Source: G963663775 sp963663775 (GTDB taxonomy: Bacteria > Bacillota > Clostridia > Oscillospirales > Butyricicoccaceae). Taken from it: a DNA stretch of 64,000 bases. Shown here piece by piece: positions 1 through 8,525 of this stretch. Each line of letters opens with the position of its first letter. Position 1 is the stretch's first letter. Location of the stretch: the NCBI GenBank assembly GCA_963663775.1, contig OY760624.1:682001-746000 (forward strand), read 5' to 3'. The position numbers and the translations under genes were made by a program. Under the pieces are notes generated by a model. It ran no database searches and was not told where the DNA came from. It worked only from the letters and a program-made list of their open reading frames with translations.

Positions 1-378
1 GCCAAATACAATGCTGAAGTTACGCTGCCGTTGGATTCATTCCGCCAAAAAATTGCAGACACCTATCCTGCCGCTGATTTGAGCGATACCCCCGCACATT
101 GGTTTAAAAACTCTGTGCGGTCTGCTGCGGGGGGCATCAAGACCGTGGAGCTCGGCGGCGTGAAAGTGGAAGGCACAGACTTGCGCACGCTATTTGACCT
201 CAATTCCACCAATTTCACGCTCACTTTTTCGCAAGACAACATCACCTTTCACACCGTTGGCTATGGTCATGGAGTCGGCATGAGCCAATACGGCGCAAAA
301 TATATGGCAGAGCACGGCAGTACTTACACCGAAATTTTGGCACACTACTATACAGACGCCACATTGACACATCTATAG
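1..378 (+). CDS. spoIID: Stage II sporulation protein D, C-terminal part
   Basis: The reading frame is open from the first base and stops with TAG at 376-378, so only the last 125 residues are here; the TTG at 31 is internal. The C-terminal stretch GYGHGVGMSQYGAKYMA is the hallmark of the SpoIID/LytB family. SpoIID is a membrane-anchored lytic transglycosylase that cuts peptidoglycan glycan strands during engulfment of the forespore, working with SpoIIM and SpoIIP in the mother cell. The next gene on the same strand encodes a SpoIIQ-like protein, the classic spoIID-spoIIQ pairing of spore formers, which supports the call. The N-terminal membrane anchor lies outside the window. Confidence 0.92.
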   Translation, partial: AKYNAEVTLPLDSFRQKIADTYPAADLSDTPAHWFKNSVRSAAGGIKTVELGGVKVEGTDLRTLFDLNSTNFTLTFSQDNITFHTVGYGHGVGMSQYGAKYMAEHGSTYTEILAHYYTDATLTHL

Positions 379-501
379 TTCTGTCCCTTGCGCTTGGCTC
401 TTTGGTTGCTCTTGCAATTGTCGGATATTTTCCCTGTTTTTTTCTGATTTTCCGAATAACCCCGCCCTGCCCTGTCCATACTAGGCGCAGAGGTGAAAAA
501 A

Positions 502-1275
502 ATGAAAAAAACAACCGCACACATTGGCTCACTCTTTTCTGAGGACAAAGGATTTTACATAATCCTATTCCTTTGCATTGCCGCAATCGGAATTTCGGGT
601 TATGTCTTATTCTTCACACCCGCACCGCAAAAAAGTGAAGCGTTGGATACCTCCATCTATGAGCCATCCAGCACAACCGAAGACTTGAACCCGATGTTCG
701 ACGACGATGCCGCCTTTGACACGCCTGTCAATGCCACCGTATCCGACCATGCCACCCCAGAAGAGGAGTTTGCAGACCCTGCCGAGTCCTCATCCGAGGA
801 CGCTGCTGCCGCCGCTTCTGCGGCACCCGCCGCATCGGAATCCACACCGGTTGCCGCCCCCATTTTTGTGCGCCCTGTCAAAGGTACTGTCGCCATGGCA
901 TTCTCCGGCGACCAGCTTGTGTATCAATCGGTGCTTGGCGATTGGCGCACCCACAACGGCACAGACTATGCCGCAAATGCCGGTGACCGTGTATATGCCA
1001 TTACCAACGGTACGGTCGAGGACATTTATCAAGATGCCCTATTCGGCGAATGTGTCGTGCTGCAGCACCCAAGTGATTTGGAAACGCTCTATATGGGACT
1101 GCACGAAACGGTAAAAGTACACATCGGTGACATGGTCAGCGCAGGCGATATTTTGGGCACGGTCAGCTCCGCCAATCAGACCGAAGGGGCTGCCGGCGTG
1201 CATCTGCATGTGGAAGCCCTGCAAAACGGCGTGCGCATCGACCCAGAATCCTTATTTTCCACCGCACAAGAGTAG
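502..1275 (+). CDS. spoIIQ: SpoIIQ-like M23 (LytM) endopeptidase-family protein
   Basis: 257 residues. A basic N-terminus and one membrane helix (about residues 17-38) are followed by an acidic, Ala/Ser/Glu-rich linker (about 40-125) and an M23 domain (about 125-250). Zinc-ligand motifs are intact: H151 and D155 in HNGTD, and H234-x-H236 in HLH. In Bacillus subtilis SpoIIQ one ligand is lost; clostridial SpoIIQ keeps them. SpoIIQ is made in the forespore and forms a zipper/channel with SpoIIIAH in the mother cell. I chose ATG 502 because GAGGTG sits 6 bases upstream; a GTG at 493 would add three residues. It lies 123 bases after spoIID on the same strand. Confidence 0.88.
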   Translation: MKKTTAHIGSLFSEDKGFYIILFLCIAAIGISGYVLFFTPAPQKSEALDTSIYEPSSTTEDLNPMFDDDAAFDTPVNATVSDHATPEEEFADPAESSSEDAAAAASAAPAASESTPVAAPIFVRPVKGTVAMAFSGDQLVYQSVLGDWRTHNGTDYAANAGDRVYAITNGTVEDIYQDALFGECVVLQHPSDLETLYMGLHETVKVHIGDMVSAGDILGTVSSANQTEGAAGVHLHVEALQNGVRIDPESLFSTAQE

Positions 1276-1293
1276 CCCTCTATGGTATAAGAA

Positions 1294-1328
1294 AAACCAC
1301 CAGTATCAACGGCTGATTCTGGTGGTTT
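1294..1328. terminator. Bidirectional terminator between spoIIQ and rnc
   Basis: A 10-bp perfect inverted repeat (AAACCACCAG / CTGGTGGTTT) with A-rich flank on the left and T-rich flank on the right lies between two converging genes and can end transcription from both sides. Confidence 0.8.
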
Positions 1329-1331
1329 GTT

Positions 1332-2009
1332 TTATGCCTGCCCCATCAGGCGCAGTGCTTCTTTTGCCGCCATTTGCTCGGCTTCTTTTTTACTGCGGCC
1401 GATGCCAACTGCAAACACATTGCTGTTGAGCAGCAGCTGCATGGTGAATTGCTTGTCGTGGTCTGGCCCGCTCTCGCCGGAAAGATGATATTCCAAGGTT
1501 TCCTGTCGATTTTTTTGCACAATCTCTTGCAGCATCGTCTTATAATCCTTGAACACCCCGCCCCGCCGTGCTTCTTCTGTTTTGCGGGGCACAAAATCCA
1601 TCACAAATTTCCGTGCCGGTTCGATGCCGCCGTCCAGATAAATCGCACCCAACAGTGCTTCTGTTGCATCTGCCAAAATCGAGGGGCGCTTTCTGCCGCC
1701 GCTGTTTTCCTCGCCATGTCCCAGCTTGATTGCTGTATCCACGCCGATTTCTTTGGCGATTTCACACAAGGTCTGCTCACACACCACGGCGGCACGCAGT
1801 TTTGTCAGCTCACCTTCCGGCAAATCGCGAAACTTGTTGAACAAATAATCTGCCGTGACAAATCCGAGCACAGAATCTCCCAAAAACTCCAGCCGCTCAT
1901 TGTTGTGCAGATGCCGCTCCCGATGCTCATTGGCATAGGAGGAATGTGTTAATGCCGTTTGAAACAGCATCGTATTTTTAAAGGAATATCCGATTTTTTT
2001 TTGCAGCAT
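1332..2009 (-). CDS. rnc: Ribonuclease III
   Basis: Double-strand-specific endoribonuclease that processes rRNA precursors and structured mRNAs. The signature NERLEFLGDSVLGF (catalytic acidic residues) is near residue 40, and a double-stranded RNA-binding domain fills the last 70 residues. I chose ATG 2009 because AGAGGAAGG lies directly upstream and the product (225 residues, starting MLQKKIGYSF) has the normal family length. An upstream in-frame ATG at 2078, overlapping the stop of the preceding gene, would add 23 residues unlike the family and has no visible ribosome site. It is the last gene of the long operon that starts at ktrB. Confidence 0.95.
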   Translation of the reverse strand: MLQKKIGYSFKNTMLFQTALTHSSYANEHRERHLHNNERLEFLGDSVLGFVTADYLFNKFRDLPEGELTKLRAAVVCEQTLCEIAKEIGVDTAIKLGHGEENSGGRKRPSILADATEALLGAIYLDGGIEPARKFVMDFVPRKTEEARRGGVFKDYKTMLQEIVQKNRQETLEYHLSGESGPDHDKQFTMQLLLNSNVFAVGIGRSKKEAEQMAAKEALRLMGQA

Positions 2010-2077
2010 ACCTTCCTCTTTTCCCAGTGGCAGGGGCACGCTTTTTTGTGTGCTCCGCAAAAAATGCCGAAACGCCA

Positions 2078-2365
2078 TCAGTTTTCATTCGATTCTGAAG
2101 AAGACATTTTCTCCGCCCTACCTTGCTTTTGTAGTGCTTCTTGAACCATTGTCAGCAAATCTCCGGCTGTCAAGGTTTCTAACCGTTCTTTCCAATTTGG
2201 GCTGGGCAATTGTATGGAAAACTCTTCGTCCAGCATAAACTCCAATTCCTGCAAGTCCAGTTCATCTGCCCACAACTCATCTTCCAGCAGCGTGTGTTCT
2301 GTAATGCCGTCCAAATCCACTTCAAAAATCTCCGCAAGCATCTTCCATAAAATCTCTTTTTCCAT
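2078..2365 (-). CDS. Acyl-carrier-protein-like protein lacking the phosphopantetheine serine
   Basis: 95 residues, acidic, with the four-helix ACP pattern: LLEDELWADELDLQELEFML aligns to the usual D-S-L-D-x-V-E-L region. The serine that normally carries 4'-phosphopantetheine is replaced by glutamate (codon GAA), so it cannot be modified at that site. A polar tail (about residues 80-95) follows. It lies between plsX and rnc, the place where acpP sits in many Firmicutes, and its stop codon shares a base with an ATG of the rnc frame. Role unknown: it may be a protein-interaction relic, a regulator, or a degenerate paralogue, with the working ACP elsewhere. Confidence 0.75.
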   Translation of the reverse strand: MEKEILWKMLAEIFEVDLDGITEHTLLEDELWADELDLQELEFMLDEEFSIQLPSPNWKERLETLTAGDLLTMVQEALQKQGRAEKMSSSESNEN

Positions 2366-2395
2366 ACCATCACCTCGTTTTTCTGCTGTGGAAAC

Positions 2396-3430
2396 TTATA
2401 CCGTTTCAGCGGACTGCTTTGCAACTTTCATATATGCCATGTTCTGTTCCACTGCCGCAATCATGCCGCTGTTTGCATAACGAATCGCCTGTCCCACTGC
2501 ATGCTGAAACGCCACCTCGTTGGAAGAACCGTGTGCCTTAATCACAGGCTTTGCAATGCCCAAGAATGGTGCGCCACCAATCGTATCTTGGTTAAACTGT
2601 CCGCGAAACGCATCCATACCGCTTTTACAGGGCAAATACGCCAATTTGGTTGCCAAATTATGCATGAACACCTGTTTAATCTCCTGCGCCATAAATTTCG
2701 CAACGCCTTCGATGGTTTTCAGCATGATATTGCCTGCAAATCCATCAATGACTGCCACATCGCAGGCTCCCAGCGGCACATCGCGCCCTTCCACATTGCC
2801 GACAAAGTGGATGCGTCCTGCATCGCCCGCTGCTTGCAACAATTGGTAGGCTTCCAAACGCAGGGCATCTCCCTTGGTGTCCTCCGACCCGTTGTTGACC
2901 AGACCGACACGTGGTTTTGCAACGCCGCACATTTTTTCCATAAACAAGCTGCCCATAAAGGCAAACTGCAAGAGATATTCTGCCGTGCACTCAGTGTTCG
3001 CTCCTGCATCCAACAGCATAAATTGCCCGCCTGCGCAAGGCATCAGCGGTGCCAATGCCGCACGGCGAATGCCCTTGATGCGCCCGCCATATAGCGTTGC
3101 GCCCGCAAGCAGTGCGCCTGTGTTGCCCGCTGACACGACCGCATCGCCCTCACCGCTCTTGAGCATCTTCAGCGCAATTGCCATGGAGGACTGCGGTCTT
3201 TGCCGCAGCGCAGTGGCGGGGTCATCGTGCATGTCTACCGCATCGGGAGCATGCACAATGGACAGATGGGGCGTGGATTCTGCCCCCAGTTCTTGGAGCG
3301 CTGCTCGCAACTGTGCTTCGTCCCCTACCAGCACAACCTCTTCCCCATATGCTTTTGCTGCCAGCACAGCACCATGCACGGTTGCTTTTGGTGCGTGGTC
3401 ACCACCCATGGCATCTAACAAAATTTTCAT
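2396..3430 (-). CDS. plsX: Phosphate acyltransferase PlsX
   Basis: Makes acyl-phosphate from acyl-ACP for the first step of phospholipid synthesis with PlsY. The N-terminus MKILLDAMGGDHAP and internal motifs SAGNTGALLAGA and DGFAGNIMLKTIEG are characteristic. ATG 3430 is the start: a perfect AGGAGGT lies 5 bases upstream, giving 344 residues; an in-frame ATG at 3448 lies upstream of that site and is unlikely. The start overlaps the trmFO stop as ATGA, which suggests coupled translation. Confidence 0.96.
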   Translation of the reverse strand: MKILLDAMGGDHAPKATVHGAVLAAKAYGEEVVLVGDEAQLRAALQELGAESTPHLSIVHAPDAVDMHDDPATALRQRPQSSMAIALKMLKSGEGDAVVSAGNTGALLAGATLYGGRIKGIRRAALAPLMPCAGGQFMLLDAGANTECTAEYLLQFAFMGSLFMEKMCGVAKPRVGLVNNGSEDTKGDALRLEAYQLLQAAGDAGRIHFVGNVEGRDVPLGACDVAVIDGFAGNIMLKTIEGVAKFMAQEIKQVFMHNLATKLAYLPCKSGMDAFRGQFNQDTIGGAPFLGIAKPVIKAHGSSNEVAFQHAVGQAIRYANSGMIAAVEQNMAYMKVAKQSAETV

Positions 3431-4734
3431 GCGTGACCTCCTAAGCATTGTTCCAAATCTGCAAGCGCACGCTGTGCAATTGCGCTGTTCTTTTCTTTTT
3501 TGCCTTTGATACGGTATCCCAAAGGCTCTAAAATGCCAAAATTGATGTTCATCGGCTGGAACTTTGTAATGCTTTGGTTGGATACATACCGACCGAGCGC
3601 ACCAATCGCCGTGGTTGCCGGAAAATCCGGTGCAGGCTGTCCAAGCAATGCACTTGCCGTGGCAAGTCCTGCGAGCAAACCTGACGCATTGGATTCGATA
3701 TAGCCTTCCACGCCGGTCATTTGTCCGGCAAAACGAATGCGTGCATCGCTGCGCAGCGCAAAATTATGGTCTAGCAGCCGTGGCGCATCCAAAAAGGTGT
3801 TGCGATGCATCACGCCATAGCGCACAAATTCCGCATCCCGCAATGCCGGAATCATGCCAAAAACACGCTTCTGCTCCCCAAACTTTAAATGCGTCTGACA
3901 GCCGACCAGATTATAGAGCGACCCTTGTGCGTTGTCTTTGCGCAATTGCAGCACCGCATACGGGTCACGCCCCGTTTTGGGGTCTGGCAGTCCTACCGGC
4001 TTGAGTGACCCAAACAGCAGGGTGTCATGCCCACGCCGGCCCATGACCTCGACAGGCATGCAGCCTTCAAACACTTTTTTATCCTCAAATCCGTGCACAG
4101 GTGCTTCTTCCGCCGTGGTCAGTGCATTCCAGAACGCATCATATTCCTCACGGGACATGGGGCAGTTGATGTAATCAGGCGTACCTTTGTCATAACGGGA
4201 AGCGAAATAAGCACTCTCCATATCGATGCTTTCAAAGGTCACAATGGGTGCCGCAGCATCATAAAAATGCAGAAACTCGCCGCCAACCTTTTCATGGATT
4301 GCCGCAAATAGGGCATCGGATGTCAGCGGTCCGCTGGCAACGATGACTTGCCCTTCCTGCGGCAGTTCTGTGACCTCTCCCACCTGCACGGTAATCTTCG
4401 GATGCGCTTGGATACGTGCGGTCACCATGCGTGCAAACGCCTCACGATCCACCGCAAGCGCACCGCCGGCTGGGGTTTGTGTGGCATCTGCGCAGGCAAT
4501 CATCAAACCACCCAAACGGCGCAGTTCTTCTTTCAGCAATCCGGGTGCGCTGGACAATTCCGCCCCTCGCAGCGAGTTGGAGCAGACGAGTTCTGCAAAA
4601 TCATCCGAATGGTGCGCAGGCGTATGCTGCACCGGCTTCATTTCACACAGTGTGACATCTATCCCTCGTTCTGCCAACTGCCATGCCGCTTCACAGCCGG
4701 CAAGTCCGGCACCAATGACCGTTACTTTATGCAT
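3427..4734 (-). CDS. trmFO: Methylene-tetrahydrofolate-dependent tRNA (uracil-5-)-methyltransferase TrmFO
   Basis: Flavoprotein that makes ribothymidine at position 54 of tRNA using methylene-tetrahydrofolate. The 435-residue length fits. The FAD-binding motif GAGLAGCEAAWQLAERG is at the N-terminus; CSNSLRG and the C-terminal QSITKFQPMNINFG stretches are typical of the Gid/TrmFO family. GGAGGTG precedes the ATG. The start overlaps the end of topA by 8 bases, and the plsX ribosome site is inside its last codons, so the three genes are co-translated in a row. Confidence 0.96.
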   Translation of the reverse strand: MHKVTVIGAGLAGCEAAWQLAERGIDVTLCEMKPVQHTPAHHSDDFAELVCSNSLRGAELSSAPGLLKEELRRLGGLMIACADATQTPAGGALAVDREAFARMVTARIQAHPKITVQVGEVTELPQEGQVIVASGPLTSDALFAAIHEKVGGEFLHFYDAAAPIVTFESIDMESAYFASRYDKGTPDYINCPMSREEYDAFWNALTTAEEAPVHGFEDKKVFEGCMPVEVMGRRGHDTLLFGSLKPVGLPDPKTGRDPYAVLQLRKDNAQGSLYNLVGCQTHLKFGEQKRVFGMIPALRDAEFVRYGVMHRNTFLDAPRLLDHNFALRSDARIRFAGQMTGVEGYIESNASGLLAGLATASALLGQPAPDFPATTAIGALGRYVSNQSITKFQPMNINFGILEPLGYRIKGKKEKNSAIAQRALADLEQCLGGHA

Positions 4735-7165
4735 TTTCCGTGCTCACCTCCGGTGTTTCGCTCGCTTCCGCTTTCTTGGCTCTGGGCTTTGTCGTCTTTT
4801 TTGCGGTTTCTGTCTTCTTTGCCGCTGGTTTTTTTGCCGTTGCAGTCTTCTTGGTTGTGGTTTTCTTCGCCGCTGTCTTCTTGGCGGTTGCCTTTTTCTT
4901 GGGTGCTTCGCCCTCTGCATCGGCGGCTTTCGTGGTCTTTTTGCGGGATGCCTTTTTATTTTTCTTGGCTTCCTCTTCCGCCGCTGCCTTTGCCGCCGCA
5001 CGCTCCTGTGCACGGGCCGCACGTTCTTCACGTCTAATGCGGTTCTTCTCCGCCTCTTCCGGCGGCAAGCCTTCTTTAATCAACTCGCTGAAGCCGCAGC
5101 CTTCTCGCAGACATACATCTCGCACTTCTTTCGAGTCACGGTCGGTGTGGCGGAAGAGTGTGCTGTCACACACCGGACATTTGGTTTTTTGCGGTTTGTC
5201 CCACGTGATAAAATTACAGGTCGGATATTTATCGCAGCTAAAATAGACATAACCGCGTGCCGATTTCTTTTTGACCACCTTGTCCCCGCAGGTTGGGCAC
5301 GCCGCACCCGTGTCTTCGGAGATTGCCTTGGTATTGGTGCACTCCGGAAATCCCGGGCACGCCAAAAACTTTCCGAAACGACCGATTTTGATAACCATAT
5401 TGCGTCCGCATTGGTCACAAATGACATCGGTGACTTCGTCCTCGATTTTGATGCGCTGTCCCTCCAAATCGACCTCTGCCTGCTCCAGCGCCTCTTTGAA
5501 TCCACCATAAAAACGATGCAGCAGGGTGACATACTCCAGTTTGCCCGCTTCCACTTCGTCCAATTCATGCTCCATTTTGGCAGTGAATTCATAGTCCGCA
5601 ACCGATTCAAACTTTTGCACCAAAAGACCGGTTACGCCTTCGCCGAGGGGGGTTGGACGCAGGGCTTTGTTTTCCTTGGACACATAGTTGCGGTCAATGA
5701 TGGTATAGATGGTCGGTGCATAGGTCGACGGCCGGCCGATACCACGCTCTTCCATCGCACGAATCAAGCTCGCTTCTGTATAGCGTGCGGGCGGTTGGGT
5801 AAAGTGCTGTACTGGCTCAATTTTCTGGCTGCTGAGCACATCGCCTTCTGCAAACACCGGCAGCGCCTTGCCGCCGCCTTCTTTCTTTTCATCATCGGTC
5901 GACTCCACATACACAGCGGTAAAGCCGGCAAACGCAATGGTGTAGCCACTGGCACGAAAGGTATATCCCGCACATAAAATGTCCGCTGAAACGGTGTCCA
6001 TGATGCAGTCTGCCATTTGACATGCCATAAAGCGTGACCAAATCAATTTGTACAGCTTATATTGGTCGGGTGTCAGGGAATCCCGAATGGCATCTGGTTC
6101 CAGCTCCACATGCGCCGGGCGAATCGCTTCATGCGCATCCTGTGCGCCACCCTTGGTCTTGAACACCCGCACCTGTCCCGGATAGTACTGCTCGCCATAT
6201 TTGCGCCGAATCAGCTCTGCCGCCGCCGCCGTTGCTTCATCCGAAAGACGCAGGGAGTCGGTACGCATGTAGGTTATCAAACCTGTCAGCCCTTCTTCCA
6301 GCTCAATGCCTTCATACAGCTCCTGCGCCACACTCATGGTGCGCCGTGGTGTCATATTCAGCTTGCGGGATGCTTCCTGCTGCAAGGTAGAGGTGATGAA
6401 GGGGGCGGCAGGAGATTTCTTCTTTTTCCCCTTTTTGACGGTGCTGACTTGAAACGGCTGTCCTGTCACCGCCTGCACAATCTGCATGGTCTGTGCTTCG
6501 TTTTTCAGTTCTACCTTGCCGCTTGCATCGCCGTAAAATCGTGTGACAAAGGGGTTTTCTGCCGCTTGGCTGGTGGCAAGTGTCGCTTCAATCGACCAAT
6601 ATTCCTCCGGCACAAAGGCACGAATTTCCTGCTCTCTGTCCACCACAAGCCGTGTTGCCACCGACTGCACACGCCCTGCGGAAAGCCCACGCTTGACCTT
6701 GCGCCACAAAAACGGGGACAGCTGATAGCCAACCACACGGTCCAAAATGCGGCGTGCCTGCTGTGCATTGACCAAATCCGCATCAATATCACGGGGGTGT
6801 GCAATGCCGTATTGCACGGCTGGCTTTGTGATTTCATTGAAGGTGACACGCTGTGAGCGATGGTCGCCCAACATCAGCAGCTCCTTCAAATGCCATGAAA
6901 TCGCTTCTCCTTCGCGGTCCGGGTCAGTTGCGAGATAAACAAAATCGCATTCGTCCGCCGCCTGCCGCAATTCATTGATGATTTTATCTTTGCCGTCAAT
7001 CGGAATATAATCCGGCTTAAAGTCATGCTCAATGTCGACACCCATTTTCTTTCTCGGTAAATCACGCAGATGTCCCATCGAAGCCTTGACAACATAATCC
7101 GTCCCCAGATATTTTCCAATCGTCTTTGCCTTCGCTGGGGATTCGACGATAATCAATTTTGACAT
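4727..7165 (-). CDS. topA: DNA topoisomerase I with lysine/alanine-rich tail
   Basis: 812-residue type IA topoisomerase that relaxes negative supercoils. The Toprim domain (residues 1-115) holds the metal-binding DPDREGE; the catalytic tyrosine is Tyr299 in GLITYMRTDS. Three C-terminal zinc-binding units follow (CDQCGR...CPGFPEC; CPTCGD...CDKYPTC; CPVCDS...C). The last 90 or so residues are a low-complexity repeat of Lys, Ala and Thr (AKKTAAKK-like), resembling histone H1 tails, likely binding DNA non-specifically. Placed between dprA and trmFO, a common Firmicutes order. GGAGG is upstream of the ATG. Confidence 0.97.
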   Translation of the reverse strand: MSKLIIVESPAKAKTIGKYLGTDYVVKASMGHLRDLPRKKMGVDIEHDFKPDYIPIDGKDKIINELRQAADECDFVYLATDPDREGEAISWHLKELLMLGDHRSQRVTFNEITKPAVQYGIAHPRDIDADLVNAQQARRILDRVVGYQLSPFLWRKVKRGLSAGRVQSVATRLVVDREQEIRAFVPEEYWSIEATLATSQAAENPFVTRFYGDASGKVELKNEAQTMQIVQAVTGQPFQVSTVKKGKKKKSPAAPFITSTLQQEASRKLNMTPRRTMSVAQELYEGIELEEGLTGLITYMRTDSLRLSDEATAAAAELIRRKYGEQYYPGQVRVFKTKGGAQDAHEAIRPAHVELEPDAIRDSLTPDQYKLYKLIWSRFMACQMADCIMDTVSADILCAGYTFRASGYTIAFAGFTAVYVESTDDEKKEGGGKALPVFAEGDVLSSQKIEPVQHFTQPPARYTEASLIRAMEERGIGRPSTYAPTIYTIIDRNYVSKENKALRPTPLGEGVTGLLVQKFESVADYEFTAKMEHELDEVEAGKLEYVTLLHRFYGGFKEALEQAEVDLEGQRIKIEDEVTDVICDQCGRNMVIKIGRFGKFLACPGFPECTNTKAISEDTGAACPTCGDKVVKKKSARGYVYFSCDKYPTCNFITWDKPQKTKCPVCDSTLFRHTDRDSKEVRDVCLREGCGFSELIKEGLPPEEAEKNRIRREERAARAQERAAAKAAAEEEAKKNKKASRKKTTKAADAEGEAPKKKATAKKTAAKKTTTKKTATAKKPAAKKTETAKKTTKPRAKKAEASETPEVSTENA

Positions 7166-7209
7166 TTCGTTGTCCTCCGTACCGTGTTTCTACTTGCTTT
7201 ATATGCTAA

Positions 7210-7222
7210 AAGGACAGTCCTT
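7210..7222. promoter_or_regulatory. Short palindrome upstream of topA
   Basis: AAGGACAGTCCTT is a perfect 13-base dyad with a single central base, 45 bases before the topA start, in the only sizeable gap (118 bases) of the operon. A TATAAA-like -10 lies just beside it on the minus strand, but no good -35 is seen. It may be an operator for an internal promoter; weak evidence. Confidence 0.3.
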
Positions 7223-7283
7223 GCAGGGCGCATGTCCAACTGTTCCTCGTCTTTTCCTATCTCTAAAGCGGCTGTAACTCGCA

Positions 7284-8498
7284 TCAAAAATGCAGTTCCA
7301 AATGGATTTTTCCATTTCGATGTGCCAGAATCCCGTTCAATTCCAGCATCGTCAGTGTGGTTGCGATTGCCGCAGCGGACACCCCTGTTTGCTCACTGAT
7401 GGCATCCACCGTATCTGCACCCGCTCGAACTGCCTGCACCAACTGCGCTTCTTCCGCCGAAAGGGCAGGCTGTGGTTGGCTCTCCAATGGTTTGGCGGCA
7501 ACAGACACTTGCTGCCGCTCCACGGGGTGCTGTGTGACAGTCTGCCACACCTCTGCCCTGTCGGCAAGCTGCTTTCCCTGCACTCTGTGCACGGCACGTG
7601 GTGCTTGTTTTTCCCGCAGGGGCAAAAATCCGCTGTACTCTCGAATAATGTCTTGTGCGGAACAAATGAGTGCCGCTTCTCCGTCCGCAATCATGCGGTT
7701 TGTGCCTGCACTATTGGGCGCATCCAAATTTCCCGGCACGGCAAAAACATCTCGCCCTTGGTCCAGTGCCGTATGCGCGGTGATGAGTGCACCCGAACGC
7801 CGAGGCGCTTCCACCACGAGCACGCCTACACTCAATCCGCTGATGATGCGATTGCGCACCGGAAAACGGGATGCAATCGGCGGCTCTCCCGGTGGATATT
7901 CGCTGATAACAGCACCTGCCAACAGAATATCACCCATCAAATGCCGATGCATGGCAGGATAACAGCGGTCAACGCCGCACGCCATCACGGCAACCGTTCG
8001 TCCGCCGCCACGCAGCGCACCTCTGGCAGCCGCACCGTCAATGCCTTCCGCCAAACCGGATACCACCACAAACCCTGCTTCTGTCAGCTCACGAGCCAGC
8101 TTTTCTGCCGTTGCCGCTCCATACAAGCTGGCTTTTCGTGTGCCAACGATAGAAATGCCGGGGGTTGCATCCAAATCCGGTAAACTGCCCCGCACATACA
8201 GCACAAGCGGTGCATCCGGAATATTTTGCAATCGTTCCGGATAGCCGGAGTCCGCAAAGGTGAGAATGGAAATGCCCTGTTTTTCACAAGTTTCTGCAAT
8301 TTGCTCGGCTTCATCCAAAGCCTTATCACAAAGTGCATCCACATGTGCCTGTCGGATGCCTTCCACGCGCACCAAGGCATGCCGTTCTGCCACATAGACC
8401 TGTTCCGGCGAACCAAAGGCATCCAGCAAGGCGTGACATATCCTTGCAGAAACCCCGCGCCGTGTCGCAAGCCAAAGCCATTTGAGCCGAACGGACAT
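7284..8498 (-). CDS. dprA: DNA-processing protein DprA
   Basis: Loads RecA on single-stranded DNA taken up in natural transformation. An N-terminal helix-hairpin region (about 1-80) is followed by the Rossmann core with SIVGTRKAS, VVSGLAEGIDGAA and FPVRNRIISGLS, ending in a winged-helix domain (about 340-404) joined by a Gln/Val-rich linker. 404 residues is on the long side because of this linker. GGGGGAAGG lies before the ATG. The gene is part of the operon between the SpoU methylase and topA; no other competence gene is in the window. Confidence 0.95.
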   Translation of the reverse strand: MSVRLKWLWLATRRGVSARICHALLDAFGSPEQVYVAERHALVRVEGIRQAHVDALCDKALDEAEQIAETCEKQGISILTFADSGYPERLQNIPDAPLVLYVRGSLPDLDATPGISIVGTRKASLYGAATAEKLARELTEAGFVVVSGLAEGIDGAAARGALRGGGRTVAVMACGVDRCYPAMHRHLMGDILLAGAVISEYPPGEPPIASRFPVRNRIISGLSVGVLVVEAPRRSGALITAHTALDQGRDVFAVPGNLDAPNSAGTNRMIADGEAALICSAQDIIREYSGFLPLREKQAPRAVHRVQGKQLADRAEVWQTVTQHPVERQQVSVAAKPLESQPQPALSAEEAQLVQAVRAGADTVDAISEQTGVSAAAIATTLTMLELNGILAHRNGKIHLELHF

Positions 8499-8525
8499 TT
8501 GCCTTCCCCCTTTCGATGGTAGTCG

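Noticed and set aside
4343..5977. 544-residue plus-strand open frame
   Set aside because: It runs antisense to topA/trmFO. The translation is low-complexity Cys/Phe/Arg mirror of the Lys-rich tail and has no ribosome site.
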